DNA from: Xylaria sp. FL1777
Taxonomy: Eukaryota; Ascomycota; Sordariomycetes; Xylariales; Xylariaceae
DNA: 64,000 bases
Direction of reading: 5' to 3'
Assembly: GCA_022578965.1 (NCBI GenBank)
Contig: MU400518.1
Location: forward strand, 310,001 to 374,000
Part shown: positions 58,507-64,000 of the stretch, piece after piece
Numbering within the stretch: position 1 is the first letter of the stretch
Layout of the letters: the number at the start of each line of letters is the position of its first letter
The notes under the pieces: generated by a model
Database searches by the model: none
Told to the model about the DNA's origin: nothing
The model's input: the letters and a program-made list of their open reading frames with translations, nothing else
Translations under genes and position numbers: made by a program

Positions 58507-59650
58507 ATGGCGGAGTCTCACGTTCTCGCGATGACGGTCACTATGATCGTCCTCAGTGTCGTTTCTTTCTGCTTCATGAGTCTTCGGTTTTACAGCAAGT
58601 CCTTGACCAATGCGAGGCTAGGACTGGATGACATTTGTCTAGCCTCTTCCTGGGTAAGTCCTACTACTACCTGATCCATTGAGTCAGCAATGAAGCTGAC
58701 ACGACAAAGGCACTGCATCTGGTTTTCGTTATTATTTCCATTATCACCACCAAGTACGGCCTCGGTCACCATCTAAACGATATTGATCTCACACTCCTTC
58801 CAAATCTTCTAAATCTGCTACCGATAGCGCAATTTTTTGCTGTTATTTCTGTGGCCGTCTCCAAGTCTTCATTCATTTTGACGCTGTTGCGTCTCGTTCA
58901 GAAGAAGTGGCAGAAAAATACACTTTGGTTCCTTCTTGCTACTGTAAATGGGTCTCTATTGAGCATCTCCATTGTTCAATTCTTCCAATGCAGTGATCCG
59001 CCAACACCCGGCTGTGTCCCCGGAGCTCAAGTAATCGCCCTCGGTGTCTTCGCCGCCGCTTACTCGGCCGCCGTGGATCTGGTGCTTGTCGTCTTTCCGA
59101 GTCTTGTCATCTGGAGTCTCCAGATGCGCCGGAGTGAAAAGCTGGGTATCATCGTTTCCATGAGTCTTGGTGTGGTGTAAGTTTTATCTTTTTGTGGTCG
59201 CATTCTTCTCTTCAATGTATACAATGTTAACATGCTGCGCGAAGTGCTGGTGTAGTTGGTATCTACAAATCCACGACTATTCCCTATGTATCTCGAAGCA
59301 CAGATTTTGCATATGGAACCGCCATCGTCCTCATCTGGCTCGTGGCCGAAGTCTGCGCCACTATCATCGCTGCCTCGATCCCCTTTTATAGGCCTCTCCT
59401 TCGCCGGATTTCTAGCATCTCGGCCAAAAGTGAGCTAGAGAGCTACGCTCTAAGCAGACGTGGTGGTCACAGCAAAATTGGCAGTCAGGCCGACGTCAAG
59501 AGTGCTCTCGATTTTGATGACCACAGCGACAAAGGCATCCTACCCGCCCAATCTAGGATTGTGCGCAAGACAAACATTATTGTCGAGTACGAGAACTATG
59601 GCAACGGGGCAAGGGATGGACAGCATCAAGAGCACCGCGACGTTTTTTGA
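58507..59650 (+). CDS. Rhodopsin-domain integral membrane protein (PTH11-like)
   Basis: Exons 58507-58653, 58710-59176 and 59245-59650 encode 339 residues. Hydrophobic helices alternate with short loops: AMTVTMIVLSVVSFCFMSL, the segment after the first splice (LHLVFVIISIITT), AQFFAVISVAV, WFLLATVNGSLLSIS, VIALGVFAAAYSAAV, LGIIVSMSLGVV and IVLIWLVAEVCATIIAAS: seven in all. LDDICLASSWV after helix 1 and KYGLGHH are typical of the fungal rhodopsin-like domain (integral membrane proteins related to PTH11). The C-terminal ~80 residues are cytosolic and charged. Role (sensing or transport) unknown. Confidence 0.88.
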
Positions 59651-62600
59651 GCGGCTCGCGGAAGCAACGAATGACAACGTTCATCAAATGGCTCTCATTG
59701 AGTTTCACCGGAACTATGTATTTCTCTTGAATATTAAATGTAATTATAAAAATTTAGCTAGAGTGTCTCATGTAGCGCACCATGCCTCACAGGCCTATTA
59801 TTGCAATGTTGCACAGTCGGTTTGGTCGCTCTACTGCGTCAAATAACGATAATAATGATACTCACGATACTAACGATATTGATTGCTGCCATTGTTTTCC
59901 GACTCAACGATAGCCAAATTGGTATAGGTGTCAAGCGCAAGAATGTACTGCTAAATTCCAGGAAAGTTTTCGATTTGGAAACTAGTCTTTAGCCAGACCT
60001 TTGCTTTACGGTTACATTAACGGCTAGATGCTCGGTCGGTTCTCTAGGTGCTCCAATGAAACTCAATTTGCGGTGACAGTATGCAAGAACCTGCACAAGT
60101 GCCTTTCCTTTTCATGGTGGAGGATGTAATTCCCTGCTCGTGCGTAGGGGTATAAAACAGCCCCAGCCATATGTACTGTTTTGGCTCCCCTAGAGCACGT
60201 AATATTCATCAAGCCTGCAGAGCACTATATAAAATCTTTCTGTCAACCCTGCCTCTTCGAGCTTAGGTCATCTCGATACTTGCTCGCTTCCCAGTGCTCT
60301 CGCTCTGCCCACCCCGTCCCATCTCCTGATAGTGTGATCCAATCAATGCAGTAGGGATTACATTTAGCAGTCCGTACAGAGTATAGTGCATATAATGGCC
60401 CCTTTCTTAGGGCCGGTTGCACCCGTACAGACTCCGCTTCCGTCGCACTTGGGATCAGCACATGCTACTGCTAACCCCAATCATCCTCCCAGTTTCGGTA
60501 GTTCGGCCAGGAGGTGGCCTTCCCAGATGTGTGCTCACGCACTACATGTAAGTTGAAGAAAGGAGTCGAGTAACGCCCTCCCTCACTAATCTACCCACCA
60601 AACCAACAGACCATTCTATTAAGCGCACTCATCCGCCGCTAGTATTCGAAACTATGTAGATAGTGCAACACAAATCCTTTAGTTTCCATCGTATACTGAA
60701 TATAGTCTATAGCTAACGTAGTATAGTTTTTCTAGAACATCGTCCTTCAACGATACTAGTCGCAGTTACCTATCTAAGGTTGACCGAGTGTGTGCGACCT
60801 CATTGGATGGGTATACCTACTACCAGAACACGTTGCCGCCCATTCATGCAGCAATTGATCAACACGGCCAATATACACCTCTTCTAGGGTCTCCAAGTTT
60901 AGCTTGGGTATATAGTCGGGGTAGCCAGGCTCAGACCGAACCTTTGCGCACTTTCAAATTGTCCCTTGAAAGTCCCAACTGGTTTACAAGGGTAAAAATG
61001 CGGTGACCTTTTGAAACTGACAGGTGTAACGGTGATCTCATTCAATGAAGTTACCATTAGTTATGTAAGCAAAAGTTACGTGAATGGAGAAGAAGTAGAG
61101 AACATCTATAGAAAAGTTCCAAAGCACAGATACTCTATCCAACAATCGTATCACTTAAGCCCCTTTTCTATACATAAATAAATTACACGTAGGTGGGTAA
61201 ATTGTCACAACGGCAAGCATATCCGGCTTCTGTCCGGGCTGCCGTATATATGACTCCGAAGCTCGGGTATGTTATCTGGCAGATGACATAAATGATATAC
61301 GTAGTAGGTACTTAACAAAGACCTTACTAACAACAAAAAATACGGCCGAAAAATACTATGACACCCCCCCTGTAAGAGGTACCCGGTCCCACAGTCCCGT
61401 CTAGCGCAGGTACCTGAGTGGGCTGTACAGGGAGGTTTTCCGTGCAAATATCTAGAGGCGACATCCGTTTTGTGTAGTGATTGAAAGATTAGCGTGAGAT
61501 ATTACACCCAAATAGGTGTAGCTTTTTCATCCTTGCTAGCGTAGGTACCTGACAAGGAATGTTTTACTGGAGAGCGACCACGGCCTGGCAGTGTGCAGTG
61601 GCATTGCTCTCTCGCTTAACTGTTGTTGATTCTCGCCTCTTTCACCGTCTACCGAAGGATTCAGGCACGGGAGAATAGATTCACATGCGGTTCCGAACCA
61701 GGTCTAAACAGTAATAATAATACTTGCTACATTCGACCTGTCTCTTTGAAGCAGGTCGTAATGGTCCTTCCAGTTTTGCCGGAATCTGGCCATTTTCGTA
61801 TCCCTGGATGAACTCTTACACAAGAGACATGACGAAAGACGACACTGGTCAGGGACGTCAATAGACATCCCTACCTGATTGATCCAGAGTTAAGATTCTT
61901 ACCGTAACCAGGGCCTCATCGTAATCAATTACATATACCGGTATTCCCAACCTGTCAAATGCGCAGGTGGCGGCGCAGGTAGCGCGTAACAGAACTTGGA
62001 ACAGCACAGCTAACATGCTGGCTATATTGAAGATCTTCGCCCTGCTTCAGCCCCGGGAAGCGGACCGGTATATATACACGTGAAATTAGAGTTGGTGTAT
62101 GACTGATAATCCAGTGCAATGGCTTCGGGACTCCCGCTGTAACAGTGGGCTTCCAATCGCAACCTCATACTAACCCATCTAGTCTCTCGCGCAGGAATAC
62201 CGGGTGACTGGGCCGCCATAGCGCAGGTCCAGGTCGCATACTCTCGGGCACAATTGGTGCGGCTACAGGCTAATGATGCGTCCATCAGACCAGAAGTAAG
62301 GGTATTCGAGTCTCTCGGAATCATGATCACTTCACTATTGGCTATCACCCTTCCCAAACTTGCTACGCGAGGCGTTCATGCATGGGCTTCGTAAATCCGA
62401 CAGAATCTCTTGTCTTTCTGTCACAGCCGAAAAAGCATGCCTCACCACGTACCCCTTGCTTCTCCGTCGACTGCGCCCCCCGTTTTGAACTGAGGTGACA
62501 TTCCGGATCCTGGTGGAGGTTGTACGCAGTACGCAGTATGCGTATGTAGTGTACTTACTTACACAGAAGGATGGCACCCTCACCCCTGAGCACTGGGGTC

Positions 62601-64000
62601 CCGCGCAGTGGGATCACAGCCCTGGGAAATGATGAATCGACGGCTTGGCTACTACGTTTACTAGTTACTGATCCTGAATGACCACGCTACGCTAATGACT
62701 TTGCAGATGGTCATGTGACGACGCTTACTACAATTACTTGCAAAGCAATTACCTAAGTGTCGACTACGATAGCTAGTTTAAACATACAAGTTATCTAGGT
62801 TGATCAATCGTACGATTGGTCAACCACGCACAATTTTTTTTCTTTTTTTTTTCTTTCGTGACTCATATCATTAGAAAATAAACGTTAGCCATAGAATTCA
62901 TATTCAAGTCCAACAATATTTAAGTCCGAAAATAGATTTAGTGTCCCTCATTTGTTCTCCACGTATGTATATACCGGCTTGGCCAGTTGGTCGATAGTTT
63001 GGTTGACGAGATCAGGAGTAAAAGTCCACATTTGTCAGAATTTTCTTGACGCGGGGGCAATGCAGGTTTAATGAAAGGGGCTATTAATTGCCGACTTCAC
63101 AGTCACTAGCGTTATATGTAGGTCCGTGCAAAGACTCAGAGAATGCGGTCAGATTACCGTAGTATCTACTTACATGTACACGATAGTCCTCTAAACTAGG
63201 GTACTCAGTGTCTACTGCGTATATGGCCTCTCGGAAGCTTTCCAGAAGCAGGGCTACGATGTTACGCAGTATGCGTAGGTCTATATTTAAAGACCAAGAT
63301 TGTCTCTATCAACAGCCGAGGCTTCCTTGTTCCACAGGATAAAGCTCGTACAGCCTCTCTTCGGTGTACGGGCTTTCCGTAGAGCTTTCGTACAAGAAGC
63401 GGTGGCCGTTTTAGATCAGTCGACCACAGGAACAATGATATCGGTAGTTACGCACAGGCGAACCATTCTCCGAATAGCGGACAAAAGGGTTGGGGGTCAC
63501 GTCGGAGTTAGAGAGTCGAGACTTTATAGTCCATGAAACTAGTCTTTGGAAGTTCCATACGCCGCAAATAGTTGGCCAAGGTGATGTATACCAGTGTGAA
63601 GAAAGTTACCTACAGAAGATCTTTGTGCTAGATAAAGCTTATGGCTCCTTCAGTCGGCATTACGACTCTGTTGCTCGGGCGATACAGGGATCGGGGTTTC
63701 TGTCAGGAGGAATAGGGCAGAGTAAAAGGGCGTCTGCTTAGGAGGTATTTCAAGAGCTAGTTCTATGGATGGAAAGAGACTTGACGAATACGCTAGGTGG
63801 ACCTAGACGGCACATACACGTGTATATAGCCCTGACGGCTCCCAACGATTTGGTCAAATGAATGTATGTAGTGTAGACGTACGATTAATCTCTGATCCTA
63901 GATATACACGTGTGATATCTTCCTTGCCTCGTTTCACTTGGCCACCGCGCTTTCTCAATCGGCTACGCCCTCCACCTGATTCATCCCCGACACCCCATTT
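59651..64000. other. Gene-free right end
   Basis: I find no gene with domain or splice support in these 4.35 kb. A stop-to-stop plus-strand frame at 62143-62394 (83 codons without an initial ATG) looks protein-like and may be a gene remnant. A T-rich run lies at 62836-62857. GTACGT/TACGTA palindromes are frequent toward the end. Confidence 0.6.
62143..62394 (+). pseudogene. Possible gene remnant
   Basis: Between stops, 83 codons read as a plausible helical protein (GDWAAIAQVQVAYSRAQLVR, then ESLGIMITSLLAITLPKL). There is no ATG at the start, and I found no upstream exon. The family is not recognised. Confidence 0.25.

Noticed and set aside
1..64000. CRISPR arrays, bacterial operons, phage genes
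   Set aside because: The window is eukaryotic nuclear DNA; no regularly spaced repeats or prokaryotic gene organisation.

Overview
The window is nuclear DNA of a filamentous ascomycete, most likely a Sordariomycete (Pezizomycotina). The signs are short spliceosomal introns (about 50-120 nt, GT..AG, often with a CTAAC-like branch site), a two-subunit ATP-citrate lyase encoded by divergent genes, a PTH11/rhodopsin-like fungal membrane protein, a LovD-like transesterase, a fungal tyrosinase and a 5S rRNA-like 3' half. Genes are monocistronic, on both strands, and separated by long non-coding stretches. I built the exon models by reading splice sites and checking phase at every junction.

Layout. 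1-4.4 kb has no recognisable gene. 4.4-5.3 kb (-) is a short C2H2 zinc-finger protein. 8.8-10.7 kb (-) is an APC-family choline/amino-acid permease with 7 exons. 10.7-15 kb is AT-rich and gene-free, with a polypurine minisatellite and a 5S rRNA fragment. 15.0-16.8 kb (+) is a secreted tyrosinase, followed at 17.5-19.0 kb (+) by a LovD-type serine transesterase. 19.9-21.9 kb (-) and 25.1-27.2 kb (+) are ATP-citrate lyase subunits 2 and 1, head to head across a 3.27-kb spacer. 28.4 kb (+) is mitochondrial ribosomal protein uL30m.

29.7-37.3 kb is a chromosome-biology block: eaf3 (chromo/MRG protein, -) is divergent from the kinetochore gene cnl2 (+), then comes an ER-type membrane protein (-), then the kinetochore CENP-Q/Fta7 gene (+). 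37.9-40.1 kb holds a small Cys/His protein and a His/Ser-rich protein. 41.3-45.7 kb (+) is a ~1,260-residue P-loop NTPase / RING-like / patatin phospholipase fusion. 46.6-47.7 kb (-) is a secreted Ser/Thr-rich wall-type protein. 51.6-54.0 kb (-) is cobalamin-independent methionine synthase. 55.8-57.6 kb (-) is a cytochrome P450, and 58.5-59.7 kb (+) a rhodopsin-domain membrane protein. 59.7-64 kb has no convincing gene.

The most unusual items are: (1) the 1.58-kb intron of eaf3, which contains a 256-codon ATG-initiated open frame that runs in phase into the MRG exon, so one locus could make chromo-MRG and a chromo-less MRG protein; (2) the NTPase-RING-patatin protein, whose promoter carries a duplicated palindromic 12-mer; (3) a 287-bp TA-flanked element with 30-bp terminal inverted repeats (a Tc1/mariner-type MITE) at 50.8-51.1 kb; (4) the 5S rRNA 3' half at 12.8 kb; (5) two COMA/Sim4-type kinetochore genes within 4.3 kb.
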